A DNA stretch of 64,000 bases from Steinernema hermaphroditum (taxonomy: Eukaryota; Nematoda; Chromadorea; Rhabditida; Steinernematidae): the NCBI GenBank assembly GCA_030435675.1, contig CM059625.1, positions 9,486,001-9,550,000 of the forward strand, in the 5' to 3' direction. The first letter of the stretch is position 1. Each line of letters begins with the position of its first letter. The translations under genes and the position numbers were made by a program. The notes under the pieces were generated by a model. The model had not been told where the DNA came from. It made no database searches and saw only the letters and a program-made list of their open reading frames with translations. Of the stretch, positions 10,846-23,722 are shown in pieces.

Positions 10846-13482
10846 TCATTTCTTAGACGGGCACAGGATAGAGCGACTCTTGAGGCTGGCGTCATCGGAC
10901 GATATTTCGCAGTCTGATTCGTCACTCGACGAGATGATCATGTCGGCGTCGTCACCTTGACTGATGCACTGCCGGTGCCGGTTGGCGTTGCGAACGGCGA
11001 ACTCCGAAAGCACGGTGAAGTCAAGCATGTTATTAGGAGTGAGCATTTCGCGCTGCACTCCACACAAGGTGACTTCATTCGAATTGACGAAAGCGCATTG
11101 GTTGACAGCTCGAATCCATTCCGCTGCAATTGAGCGGTTTTCCGCAATGTTTCTCATAATTCTTACCGTAGAATACTGTGATGTCATACAGGCATCTTTT
11201 GGGCAGTCGGTCGATAATAAGTGAATCTCGATTGTCAGTCATGTTAATGTAAGTAAACCCAATATTGAGATTTTCACGTTCGCATCGTGTCAGGAATCGC
11301 AACTTCGATTCGGCGAAAGTAGATCGCGATCGTCGCAATCGCATATTCCGGTACACCGTACCATTAGCGTTTTCGTAGAAAACTACAGTATGGTGCGCAA
11401 TTGACTTAGTAAACGAGAGAAACAAACTTTCAGAAGTTATGAGCGCGTAAAAGGAGCCATTTTGATATCCGATGATGACCGGCGATCGGGAGCACAGCGA
11501 AATCGGCAACAGGACGGGCAGATAGATACCCTCGTAACAGTGAGTGTTTTTGCAACTCTCCTTTTCCCTCATCTCTTCCTCGTTATGCGCTTCATCCATC
11601 ATAATGACGACTATTGGGCGAGCGATCACATGGGCGAGTACAAAGATGTGGATCTAACAGTTTCTGTTATGCACCTTCTATGAATTGACAAATTACCGGT
11701 TCAAGGGCGAACAACGTGTTCGATGCTGCTGTAATGATATCTTCCCAGTCGCGTTTCAGATCAGCTTCGGACAGACTTAGCCCACATTCTCGAGCCATTC
11801 TCTGTACGTGATCGCGCCATCTTGCCTCGAACCTAAACAACTAGTTACACAGTTTACGAATAGTGTTCTTACTTTTTCGATGTATGGGAAATGTTAAAAC
11901 TGAGTGCATCACGGAGGAGGGAGAACCGGTCGCAAAGTCCATACATGAACTGAAAATGTCCATGAGAAACGCTATTAGCTTTCCATTTGCCTGCATGACG
12001 GCGTCGCACAGGGACAACGAAGCTCCTCTATTAAGCAGGGCAAGGCTTGTAGGTTTTCCGAGAAAGAGTCCCGCTTGATTGCTGTCGAAACAGTCTACGA
12101 AGTCGATAGTCGGTGGAATCGAGGGACAGGGCTTGCAAAGTAGACTGAGAATGTGGTGTGACACTTCTGTTCCGTTGATGGGATCTGAACATGAGTCCTC
12201 AGTATTCGCTAAGAAAGTAAGTTTGTATACATGCAAGGATGTTGAAGTTGTGGGTCTTCTTCAAATATCGCAGGTTAACTCCTTCCTTAGAAAAGCTTTT
12301 GAACGATCGTGCAACTTTCGAGCAGGCGTCGGTGATCAGATTCGAGTCAAGAGCACAGGGAAGTTTGTCATCGTGCCCATTGCCCACTCTCTTGAACATT
12401 TTATAGAAGGGCTTGAGGTCGGTTTTCCGAGCCAACTCGATTATGCAGTCGTTGCGGGTAGCTTTTGTGCGTCCTCTGGCACTCGCATTAATCAGACGGC
12501 ACTAAAACGTTTGTCGGTTTGAAGTCACGTAAGATCGAGGCATACCTCGAATGTAGTAAAACGACGAAAAGGGTTCCCATCATTTGAGAGGAAATAGAAT
12601 GCTTTTTCAGGCACGAACCGCTCGGCCATCGGGTCAATGAGTGCAACGGCCGTTTTCAGAAAATACTTGTCTCCTGAACTTAAAGTGCCATAATTTTCGA
12701 GGAAGTTGTCTACCGGTTTCTGTAAAATTCCTTGGCTTAGATTTAGAGAGCATGGTGACCTACCTTGTCGTATTTCACATCAGAATAGGAATAGTCGAGG
12801 ATGCTCGGGCCAGACAGAGACAAAGAGGTACTACCAAAGCAGTTCACTAAAATCATGACTCAACATTGTCTCTACATGGGTACTGAGGAAACGGATACCG
12901 GATGGAAATGCGCTCGTAGATGCTGGAGCACGAGGAGGAGGTTCATTGTGTGCAGAAGTGTTGAGAGGTTGTTGTGTGGAGCACATAGTGCATTTGGCTG
13001 CCCGAGGCCAGTTTAGGTAGCTACATGCATGACAGGACCATTTGACGGCTGAAGAGCGGTCACCGCTGTTATCTTGCTTGGGTGCAAGGTTTTCATGTCG
13101 GAAATTCGACGCGTCGCAGAAACTTTCTAGACGTTTATCTGTAGTACAGAGGTTGGATACACATTATCTAACCTGATACGACACTGCTGGCAGAGGAGTC
13201 GTAGCGGACTGGTCGATCTGTAGAGCACTGAATACAGGCGGCCGATTGGACATTGTTCAAATATGTACAGAGGGGACACGGCCATAGTTTGCAATTGGCG
13301 TCAATTATATTCTGATTCATAAATGCGGAATTAGCTTCAGGCTGATTTCGGATGTTCAGCGAGGAGATGAGGATACTGCCATCTCGTTCGATGCTGCAGA
13401 TCGTACAGCGCGTGCTGTTCATGAAGTTCAGATATGTGCATCGCGAACAGGTCCATTTCTCATCTTTTTCGCTCTCTGTCAT
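10846..13482 (-). CDS. zranb1: Trabid/ZRANB1-like protein, three NZF fingers plus OTU domain (predicted catalytically dead)
   Basis: Trabid reads K29/K33-linked ubiquitin chains with three Npl4-type zinc fingers and cleaves them with an OTU domain. Three fingers are visible: WTCSRCTYLNFMNSTRCTIC, WPCPLCTYLNNVQSAACIQC and WSCHACSYLNWPRAAKCTMC. An AnkUBD-like region follows (starting PVDNFLENYGTLSSGDKYFL). The OTU domain is clear: LALLNRGASLSLCDAVMQ, YGLCDRFSLLRDAL, IHIFVLAHVIARPIVV, EGIYLPVLLP and SPVIIGYQNGSFYALI. Against human Trabid the catalytic Cys is replaced by Ser (codon at 12012-12014) and the catalytic His by Ser (11453-11455). The acidic tail (SSDESDCEISSDDASL) also matches. One intron (11950-11990) appears to use a GC donor. 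The ATG at 13482 is preferred because it starts just before finger 1; an in-frame ATG at 13584 exists. Confidence 0.85.
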
Positions 13483-14718
13483 TCCTGGAACAGTATAGAG
13501 AAATTTAGATTGGGACGCACTATTCCTTTCTGTTGCGAAACACGAACAGTGCTCGATCTGGACTCTGCCCAAGACGCAAAACATGGTGCTTTCAGCACAA
13601 AAGTGAAAACAGTTGATTGCGGTCAGTTGCGATCAGCTGATCGAAGACAACAACAATAGCTGCAGAGTAACGAGTGAGAGTCAGGTACAAATTCTACTTC
13701 AGCGCTCGCGTTGATTTGTGATGACATTTGACAACTAAACAAAAACACTCCACTACGGGAAAACTGCGCAGAAGCGATGACGAATATTCAAGCTTGCGCC
13801 AAAGAAACGTTGTCGGTGAAGGTTAAATAGTTATGAAGGTTAGATAGTTCGGTTCGAAAAAATGCTTATTCGGATGATTCTCACAATGCTCCACAGGCAT
13901 GAAAACAGATGATCGCCAGCGATCAGTGGAGCAAAGAGGCGCCGCTGGATGCGGCGACGATTCCCGCGACGCGACCGCGGCCGCGACTTCGCATATCGCC
14001 GCGACGCACGTCATCGCGATCGTGTTTTGATGATCGAAAGCGCCACTCGACTCACTTCGAATTTCAGGGATTTCGCTTCGAGGATCCAAAGGACTTTTTT
14101 CTCAAAATCCGTCGCTGCAAGAAGCAGCATGAGCGGTGAGGGTGGCAAAGGTTATTAAGATATGACGTTTGTGGCAACAAGAACAACTTTTTGCCTTGGT
14201 CCCGTGACATCATAGCGTCCTAGGAGGGCAATGGAAGTGATATCTCATTCTTATATGTATTCATGTAGAGCACAACAAAGGTGCCACTAATGTGGTAATA
14301 TTTGTTAAATAAATAGTTGTTGGAAGCACTTCACAAGAAACTCAGCGAAAAACTCAGAATGCATAAGTTTGTCAGTTTTCTTGAGTACACATTCATGTCG
14401 GCGAGTGTGTGAATTGCAGAATAAGCGGCTGATACTTTGTAGATGCTTCATTAGACATCGCAGCGTTTTCTTCCAGCGCCGACGACTGGCAGCCAATGAC
14501 GATCGATTGGCTAGACGAGGCTTTATTCCGCTTCTCATCGATTGTTAGTGCAAATATTAGTGTTGTTGTGTTCCCAGCTTGTTAGCCGGCTGAGTTCTTT
14601 GCACAAAACTGCTTTGTGGATGATATCTGGGATATTTCGTTGTCGCTGCGCACAACTGTGTTAAAATCTAGCCCACTTTAAGACTCTTTAAAGGAAAGAC
14701 CTCCCTTTCGCGGTAACC
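13483..14718. other. Divergent promoter region, Trabid-like gene / choline kinase
   Basis: About 1.2 kb separate divergently transcribed genes. A CpG-rich patch at about 13930-14030 is full of CGCGAC-type words. No coding exon is supported. Confidence 0.4.
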
Positions 14719-16526
14719 ATGGATGCTGACGGAATCGAGTAAGTCATCTTCTTCAAAAATACACTTCATCCAATATTTACGCACTATATCTGTTGAGAAA
14801 CCTATCGCTATTTCCAGCTGATTCACTATACTATCAACCTGGTGTATTGTTATTTAACGAATTTCAGGAGCGAAGGACATGAATACGCGGTAGCTGACGC
14901 AATGCATTTTCGGTTAGTGTTGTAAAGATACTTTTACAAATTGTACTTAGGGGAATGAAAGAGCTTCTGTCAAGCATGGAGCCTGCAACGGATGCTAATC
15001 TAGTGCTTGAGCTCAAAAGAAGAACTCACAATTTGTGTTCTCGTTTCCTTGGCGGAGCATGGAAAACTCTGCCTTTGGACTTTCTGAAAATCAATCGTAT
15101 TAAGTAGGTTTCGCGGCTTTAGCGCTAAAAGAGAGCAGTCATCTATAGGGGAGGCATGAGCAATATGTTGTTTTTGTGTCGACTAGGAGAGCCTCATCGA
15201 CCCATTAGGAACGAGCCCGACAAAGTGCTCCTAAGAGTGTATTTCAATCCGGAGACCGAGAGCCATCTTGTCGCTGAATCCGTCATCTTCACTCTGCTTT
15301 CGGAGAGGCGACTCGGACCGCGGCTATACGGTATCTTCAATGGCGGTCGTCTAGAAGAATACATTCCGGTCAGCTTTCATTTGTTAATAATGTGGACAAA
15401 GTACTGATTAGTCACGACCACTGACTTGCCAAGAAATTGCTAAAGTTCCCATTTCTAACAAAATCGCCAAGAGACTTGCCAGGGTTCACCAGTTGGATGT
15501 GCCCATTTGGAAGGAGCCTGACTACCTCTGCGAAGCCATGGAACGGTAGATCGCGATCCTGGTTTTTTTATTTAGTGTTGTTCAATTCTAGATGGCTTCG
15601 TCAGTTGGTAAACAAAGAGGCTTTTGACCTTCCCGAAATGTATCATCAGTGGGGCCCGGAGTCAATCACTTGGTCTGAACTGCTGCAGGAAATTAACTAC
15701 TTACGGTAGCGGAGCTGCTCAGCATACCTTATCGCTTATTAATTTTTTTACAGAACTATGATTCGCAAAAGTACAAGCTCCGTTGCGTTCTGCCATAACG
15801 ATCTACAGGAGGGTAATATGCTTCTGACCGGGACAGATTTATATCTTGATATAATACAGGCAACATTCTGTTACCGAAGGCAAGCTCGGGAAATATTCGA
15901 ATGCCGTCAGTGTCTGACGACGCACCGGACAACATGTTAACAGCTTTCAATCCAGCTGACCCCCGCTTAGTTCTGATTGATTTCGAATATGCAAGCTACA
16001 ACTACCGGTACTGCCCAGTTAAAGAATGAATGTGATTGCCGCATTTAGGGCGTTCGACTTTGCAAACCACTTTGTTGAATACACTATTGACTACGACATC
16101 GATCAGCCCCCATACTACAAGATTATACCTGATCGCTTTCCGTCCGAGGAAAGACAAGTCGGCTTTTTCGAATCTTATATTCGCGAACAGGGGCACCTAA
16201 AAAATGACAGCGAAATTCATGATGAAGCGATTAAACTGATGGAGGTGAGTCGTCACGCGGCGGAAAAGCGCCGTTGCCTCAAGTGCACAAATATTACCAA
16301 AATAATTGTTCGTTGCAGGAAACAAGACCGTTCATCCCGGTGTCACATCTGTTTTGGGGAGTCTGGGGTTTCTTACAAGTAGAAGTGTCTCCTGTAGGAT
16401 TTGGATTTGCTGTAGGTTTGATGTATTCGGTTCAACACCATTGTTTATTTTGTTTAGGAATATGGTCGTGATCGTCTCGGTCTCTACTTTAAACACAAGC
16501 ACTTGCTGGAGGTCTTCCATGATTGA
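14719..16526 (+). CDS. Choline/ethanolamine kinase
   Basis: Cytosolic kinase that phosphorylates choline (or ethanolamine), the first step of the CDP-choline (Kennedy) route to phosphatidylcholine. About ten small exons join in frame from ATG 14719 to TGA 16524-16526. Landmarks in order: SRFLGGAWKTLPLDF, the GGMSNMLFLC phosphate-binding region, EPDKVLLRVYF with the conserved R, ESVIFTLLSERRLGPRLYGI, the Brenner motif CHNDLQEGNML (catalytic Asp), RLVLIDFEYASYNYRAFD (metal-binding IDFEY), and a C-terminal WGVWGFLQ helix. This is the complete choline-kinase set. An AATAAA signal sits at about 16564. Sequence alone does not separate choline from ethanolamine preference; nematode CKA/CKB enzymes are the closest class. 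Confidence 0.92.
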
Positions 16527-16786
16527 TATGTGCATTGCTTAATCTTCGCTCTTAACACAATTTTAATAAACAGAACGAACATAGTATTCTCAGAAAGTAG
16601 ATTTTCAGATCATCGAAAGAATTGCATGATTGATGAATGGCACGTAAAGCACAAGATGTGATTATGAATTCATTTTGTAGGTTTGACTGATGGTGTGAAA
16701 GAAATTGTTGAGCAAGAGCGAAGTTAACAAAAGGGGAGAGCGCAATGAAAGAGACCCGCGCTGATCAACAGAGAATTGACGAGGCA

Positions 16787-18520
16787 CTAGCGACCGAGAC
16801 TGTCAATGAAGTACGATACGAAGAAGGTGTTCACGATTCCACAGCAGATGCCAAGGATCAGGAAGAAGGCAGCCATCATTCCGGCTATGCGACAGTTCTT
16901 CGTGTCAACAACACTGCAAGTGGATGTGATTTATATGATCAGAACGCTGCAGAAGTCTTACCGAGGAGCGTACATCATCGCAAGCGAGCTGAAGTAGCCG
17001 CTGGTGACCGACATGACGATTCCGAGGAAGATGAAGGTCCACTCGCTCTCGATGAGCACAGGCCACGAGCGGAGTTCAGGTCGGTAGTTGCAGAACATGA
17101 ACGCGGGGATCAGCAGCAAGCGAAGAGTGACTGGGATCCACAGAGTTTTGGGATTGGGCTAAATGATAGCGGTTGAAAGGTTCGGCAGCTCGACTCTCAT
17201 TACCCATTGAACAAAGTTGGCGATGACAGATCCAACGGACGCGAACACGTTGAAAAGGAGGAAAGTGGTGACGGCGGTGAAGAGGTAGTCTACAGTATAC
17301 ATGTTAACCAAGCACGGCAAAATTGTGTTATACCAGGGATGAAGAAATCATATTTTCCGTCCGCGCGGAACAATTTCACGTCAGCCATGATTGCAGGGAA
17401 GATGGTAAGAGTGACGAAGAAGACGCAGAACACGTTGTACATCTGCACCCATCCCTGTCGGAGGACTTCGGCGTATCGTTCAAGTGAAATAACTTCTTCT
17501 TCCTCTTCTGGTTCGTCTCCGCTCTTGCAGTGGGCTTTCTCCGTGTAGTAAACGTAGAACTCCTAGAAATTGCATATCAGAAAAGTTGTTCGTATTGGTA
17601 TTACAAAGCGCTTTAGCATAAAGAACGTGACGAAGCAGGCTCCAATCGTGAGAAGAGCAACGAAAAAGTAGAAGAAGGCGGCCCACTGGATGTCCTTCGA
17701 GACTAAAAGGAATCAGGTAATTCAAATGAATGCTTGAGGATTCACGAACACATAACAGTAGCAATGGAGATGACTGTAACAAATGTTCCGCACAGGTTGT
17801 TTCCGAGAATGATGGCGTTGGTGAAGCTCGGAGGGAAGTCAGCGACTACTCCATAGATGCTGTTCTGATACACTCCGTTAGCTCCGTTAAGAATGGCGAC
17901 GGAAATCATGGTGATGACGAAGAAACCGAACACCCCTAGAAGAGGAGGTCACGACAGACAAGCATAAGAGGATGCTTACAGGTGGAGGAGTCTACGAAGA
18001 TCATGATGATGGTGAACACGCACACGACGCCGACGATGATGAGGGAGATGCCGATGCGAGGGGCGAGACCACCGCGGAGACGGACGAAGATGTTGAGGAG
18101 GTTGAGGAGCAGGTTAGGCAACTGAGAAAAGATTCCCAGGTAACTGAAGAAGTTCAGGGAGTAAGGCGTAGGCAGAAGGGTTCCGTTAGGTGCCATTTCC
18201 ATCATTTTGTAGTTTACAAAATACTAAAAGATTGAAGTAGAAGGTAATCTGCCAGGAAGAGTACCGAAGGTGCAATGGTGATGAACATATTCCACGGCAT
18301 AAGACATCCGATTCCATGAAGGAGCATGATGAGGTAAACTGCATTGTACTTGTCCTTAGGTGCATTCAACTCATCTTGCTTAGCTGCGGTGTTCTCAATG
18401 AACGGCTCTTCCTCAGGACGCTTATGTTCGCTATCTGGAAGTCGCTATACGTAATGGACATGTTAGCATATCTAACTCACCGAAATGCTTCTCTGTTCCG
18501 TTCTGGGTACCCGGAGCCAT
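16787..18520 (-). CDS. Equilibrative nucleoside transporter (SLC29/ENT family)
   Basis: Eleven-helix membrane carrier for nucleosides or nucleobases. Starts at ATG 18520 (MAPGTQNGTEKHF), followed by an acidic cytosolic leader and TM1 with the family motif LHGIGCLMPWNMFITIAPSY. Later blocks include SLNFFSYLGIFSQLPNLLLN, the TM4 region RIGISLIIVGVVCVFTIIMI, the TM5 signature NGANGVYQNSIYGVVADFP (ENT-like N-x3-G-x-YQ), a long acidic loop after TM6 (SGDEPEEEEEVISLER), FNVFASVGSVIANFVQW, LRLLLIPAFMFCNYRPE, SGYFSSLAMMYAPR and GMMAAFFLILGICCGIVNTF. Exons are joined by introns of about 41-50 bp, all GT-AG in my model. It ends in SLGR at 16787, converging with the choline kinase. The substrate cannot be told from sequence. 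Confidence 0.9.
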
Positions 18521-20120
18521 TGTGGTGGTTGGAGTGCTGAATGCGATCACCACTGTCTAGCTAAAATTGCGTGAACGGTGGCGACAAACGATTATCCGGT
18601 TTATCGCGATCCCGTTAGAAAGGAACGGTGGCAGGTAAGCGCACCTGCTGATAAGCGGGGTAATCATTGGCACCAAACAAAGGCACAAAGCTTTAAAATT
18701 GATAATTTTCCCTTCCGCAAATAATCAACCGCTCGATAGCTCTACTCCCCAGGTTGTTCGTTTCGAGAGAACAAAACTTGGAAGGACGTATCTATGCTGC
18801 ATCGTGCTTTTGAGAGACCGAGAAATCAAAGGTCGGCGGCAAATGGAGCGCGCCACATGACCCAACGAACGCAAACAACACTTCTGTCGGTCGACGGAGG
18901 GAAACGATCCGCGCATCCCAGAGCTGCGTTATTTATGACTTTATTTATGATCCCTCCCAAAAACCAAATTCTGCCATATGACGCAACAAATCAAACAGTC
19001 ATGGGAACTGCGTCTGAGTAACTGAATATGACGAACCTGGACAAATCACTCTGGACAATGTTTCATACAGTCACATCCGCTGATAGAGCGCGAAAGTACA
19101 AAGAGCGTGATATCGTGGTTTCGATGCACGCCCACATTGAAGTGAAAAGTAAATTTAGTTTAAATATTAAATTATCCCCTTCAAAACGAATCGCAAAGTG
19201 CATTAAATTTAAAGTGTCTGTCTGACGTATCAAAAACCACACGTGAAACCAAAACTAAATGCGTATCGTCCGAATTTCGAAAAGCATACATACGGCTAAG
19301 TGAATCAATGCCATTAGCGGAGCTAAAAACGATAACTTCCCTACGATTGCTTACACGTTAACCTTCGCTAATAAATAGGCTGGAGGGATCTAGTCTAGTT
19401 CACCGCAGCAGTTGTCAGTGCGCGTCAGAGAGCACAAGTTATCTTAGGCCGTTCTCACCAAGTAGACATGTGAGCAAAGGTGGGAGGTCACTGGTCAACA
19501 GAGATAGGGTAGTAGGCAATACAACACTAGCTACGAGAACATGTCAAATGAACGCGTCCCACTGACTTTTACGGACGCCACCTATCTTGGACAGACATCT
19601 TTTTTTCTGTACTTTGAAAGGGTCGGCATTTTTTGCATACAGAGAAGGAAAGGCTTCGTCGCAGACGGCGCCACCAATGAGGCGGCCCTATTTATTGCGG
19701 CCGCCCGCGGGTGCAAGTGCAACCGCATTGCCGGGAAATGTGGGAGTCTGTCGACGACAGCGCAACTGTAGCCCAAGACAAGGCTGCTGCGCCGACTTCT
19801 GGTAAGCCAACAAAAAGTAGAAAACGCAATTTGCGCGGCCCAAGAGGAAGCTGACGAATGTCAGCTCGCTTTCATGTTCGCGTTAGCGATTACAGCTAAA
19901 TACCAAATGTCTATAGATAAGTGCAATAGCGAGTGCATGCTAACGATCACGACATGTCTATCACGAAGATATGCATTTGTCATTAGCGAATTAACAATTA
20001 TTAAGTGAGAATTATTAGGCGATTAAAGGAACACAACGAGCAGACACTTAAGAGTCTAACAGTAACAACAGAAACAGAACACACGCTGACCGGCAGCGCT
20101 TATCGGTTCACCGCGGTCGT
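18521..20120. other. 1.6-kb intergenic region upstream of the nucleoside transporter
   Basis: No exon with family similarity or matching splice signals was found on either strand. Small open frames near 19541-19805 run through GC-rich sequence and look accidental. Likely promoter of the ENT gene plus 3' flank of the carotenoid-oxygenase-like gene. Confidence 0.4.
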
Positions 20121-23089
20121 CTAGTTATGGAAGAGGCGACCGTGCGGGCGCGGATTCGGTTCTTGTTGTCCGTATGGTAACTCTTGAGGAGTCTGGTCGA
20201 CCCCTACCAGCGACGATCGGATTCGTTCGGCGTAGCTGTCAGTCAACGGCGATACCCATCTAAAACTCTTTATCTGAGACGCGATTTCCGCTGTTCCATA
20301 CTTGGCTGCTTTCTGTCCGCTCTCCAAGCACAAATCAGTGCTAATACTTTTGAAGACTTTAGGGAGCCATTTGCAAAGGGACTTCAATGTCTCTTCATAG
20401 AACTCCATGAACTTCGACGAGTTCTCGGTTGTTGTCGGCATTTGATTAGTGTCGGTAGCACTTTCGACTTTCCTGTAGGCAGCTGGCTGGATTGGTCTCT
20501 TCGTGATTGGCGACGAAGGATACACAGGGCGCATTGGGGTTGGTCGGTACTGAAATACGATCTTGGAATAAGATACAAAGGCACTGCTGCGAACCTTGAA
20601 TGTGAAGGGAGGAAGTGTTTCTGGCGTCTGTGTTGTTGTTGTTGTCGTCCTCATGGTGGTCGCTTGTTTTACCCTTTCCCACCACGGCTTTTGCGTAGAC
20701 GATGGAGCTACAGGGAACCATGTGGGCATTTTCGAAGGTTCAGTGCTTGTAGCTATATGGGTTGTATATGTCTTGAAGGAGGACACTTACGTTGAGTAGT
20801 CGTGGAAGTTGTCGTGGTGGTGGTAGGTCTTGTCCATTTCTGTGTAGTCGTCTGAGTAGTAGACGAGGAAGGCAAGCGTGAAGAAGCGGTGGAACTTCTT
20901 TGTCCAAAAGCGAGCGACGGATGAAGAAGGTTACGGGTGTTGTAGTCATTTACGTCGAGTTCATCGCGCGCAAAAAAGCGATTATGGAAGCCGAAAGGTA
21001 CACTAATCGGCACGTGGGCGCGTCCAACTTCCGTCATCGTCGTCGCATCGACAACCAAGAGAACTCCTAAAGCAAATAAAAGTGACCACTGCGCTTACTG
21101 ACCATAAAGGATTTGCGAGACTCGTTCAGCAATCCTCAGAAGGCAGCACATATGTCATTAACTCACCTTTGTTTTCCTGCAGATCGAGTGCGCGAATAAG
21201 AAGAACACCGTCGTCTTCGCGAGAGGCTTGGGGTCGTGGTACAAACCAGGGTTCATGGAGAACAAAGGCCGGTTCCGCCTCGAACTTGCTGTTTCGACTT
21301 CCTAGATGCCTGCTTATTAAAATATACAGCTTCTGGGTTTACCAGCAAGGTCGTCTACGTTAATCTTAGTAATCGAGTTGCCAGATGCAAAAGGATGGTC
21401 GACCATATACGCCCACTGGTAAGGACGTCCTTCGTAGTTGTGATTTATTTGAGGAAAATCGGAAGCCGTGGTTTCCTGCAATGAAACTGTTAACTGCTGA
21501 ATTGAAGCGCTGTCGGACCTGAGGAATGAGGTAACTGTACATGACCCGATGCTCGACAACGTCGAGGGTGAATCGGAGAACGCGTGCAGTGCTCGGATAC
21601 ACATGTTGAGTGAGAAAGTCCGTGTAGAAGTATTTCACATACGGATCATTGTTGTCGTACACAATCTAAGAAAGCTCGAGTAGACACTTCAACATCTTTT
21701 TATTTACCATATCAGCGTAGATCGTTCCATCGGGGTTTTCGAAAGCATTCAGTTGATGGGTAACGAACATTGAGGGGAACACTTCTAAGGGTTTCTGGGT
21801 ACTCCATTCTCCCGTTTTCTTGTTGAAAACAAGGAATCTATGGTTGGCACTTAATCAACAAATTGAAAAAAAGGTGATACCTCATTGGAACCATGTCGTA
21901 AAAGTCCATTCCCCACAAACCTCCTTTTTGGATGGAGCTTCTGGCGTTTGTCATCGGAGGTTCCTTGAACTTGCACGGATTGATCAGCAGTGAGGTGATA
22001 GGCAGAATAATGTAGTTCTCTGTGGAGGTGATCGAATGGATGTAGCCGGGAAGTAATGTCTTGTCTCCTGAAGGGGACGGTTAGCCTCGAGACGCTATCA
22101 ACGCTTACCGATATATTCGTCGTTTTTACCACAAGCACTTTGATCCCAGACACCATAGTCGTAGAGACCAACAACTTTGCGCACTCCCTCATCATCCAGA
22201 GTGAATATACCCTGAATAAAGTGTGTGTATTTTGATTTCGACAGGTTCATACATGGTAGAATCGTTGTTCATTGAAGTTCATAGCGCTAAATGATCCCCA
22301 GATGAGTCCATCGGCGCTTCGTCGTTCGTGAACAGACATCGAAATAGGAATCAGCGCAGGATTTGGGCTGCCGAACACATCGTTCTTTTCGATGAAAGGG
22401 AAAAGCTTGAACTTCGAAAGTGAGTCCACCTTAAAAATTCGATGAAAGATATGATCCACTGGGCATCTTACATCGAACTGGTATCCAACCCAGTATGGAG
22501 CTTCCGTCGCGGCCAAAATCTTTTTTCCAACTCGCCAGAAGTCCAAATTGGGGTGGAATCGCGCGGCGTCAGGATTTACGGGAACTTGTTCCCAGCGAGC
22601 CATTGCGCTCACATTGTAATCAGACCATCCAGCCCATGGCACTGAGGACTTGGACATGTTTCGGTCATAGAATTCCCAGATTTTGTACGGCCGTGAAGGG
22701 TAGTATTGGGAAGAGAACGTCACCTGTTGTTTTTGTGTTGTTGATTGTGTGCACTCAAATTACCTGTCCATTGCTGATCTTGAATGAACCTACAGCTCCA
22801 ATGGCGTCAATCATATGGTTCAACCGGTGGCCTGGAGCCGCAGACGCACTGCCATATGACGCGGACAGTTGGCACAGGAAGTAGCCCTCTGAAATAATGC
22901 CGAATGAGTTGAAAAGAAAGCGATGCGATTCCTACCCAAATAGCGGGGAATGTTTTTCGATGGACAGTACAGCTCGTTGTATTTGTCTCCGTCCCACGCC
23001 TCAGGGAAACCGACATGGACTCCATTGAAGGATTGTGCAGCAGTCAAGGAGTAACACAGAAAAGAAAGGCACAAAAGAAAACGTGACAT
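20121..23089 (-). CDS. Secreted carotenoid-oxygenase-family protein with Thr-rich C-terminal extension
   Basis: Member of the BCO/RPE65/NinaB family, non-haem iron enzymes cleaving or isomerising carotenoids and retinoids. It begins with a signal peptide (MSRFLLCLSFLCYSLTAAQ), unlike the usual cytosolic enzymes. Some thirteen exons join in frame. Four candidate iron-ligand His sites occur in order: SMSVHERRSADG, GYIHSITSTENYIILP, FVTHQLNAFENPDGTIYADM and VPFGFHNRFF. Other family blocks are SSQYYPSRPYKIWEFYDRN, ASDFPQINHNYEGRPYQWAY and EPWFVPRPQASREDDGVLL. After the last His the protein does not stop: two Thr-rich mucin-like runs (starting PTTTTTTSTTT and MRTTTTTTQTPE) and about 130 more residues with two Cys follow, ending GRLFHN at 20121. 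Iron-site geometry suggests an active fold; the substrate is unknown. Confidence 0.85.
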
Positions 23090-23678
23090 ATTAAGGCGGA
23101 AACACGCCGTGCGATTTACGGAAGCAGCGGTCATAGCCGAATAGCCGACTGGCAAGAAGCCGATGGACAGTGACCTTTGTAAGGCCAGTCCATCGCGGAC
23201 ACAGGATTAGACTGTAGTGCTTTCGGATTAGAGCCCCCCGATTTCCCTTATTTACTTCCAACAAGCTTATTGCAAGGCTGCGTGGCTGCGTTCACAAATG
23301 ATCAACAATGTAACTGCGGTGAACGGTCACTGCATTCGCTACCCTCTCCCCTTCTGTCATTTTTTTGCATCCGGTCTCTATTCTCACGTCACGCTCACGA
23401 CACACAAAGAATTTGGACACAGACAGACGAAAGAAGTGCGGAAATACGCGGTAGCAACGAAGACGTTTACAGAGGTTTTTTGGCTGGATGGACAAACAAT
23501 CGCTGTCTTTGCAAATTTCTGATTACTTCCAAAAAACGCAATGAGAGCAGCTTTCAGGCAATTATGCATGCTTCTCCACATCGTCGGCGGTGCTTTCGCA
23601 CAAAGTAAATCGCTTGACTCAAGAGTATAAACTCAGAAGGGACCTGTGCAATGCTTATATAGGATTGGTGCACGGCTT

Positions 23679-23722
23679 TTTCTTTTTTTTTCTTTTTCAC
23701 GGTTTCTTTTCTTTTTTTTTCT
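23679..23722. repeat. T/C-rich low-complexity tract
   Basis: Runs of T broken by single C residues, interrupted once by CACGG. Confidence 0.6.
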
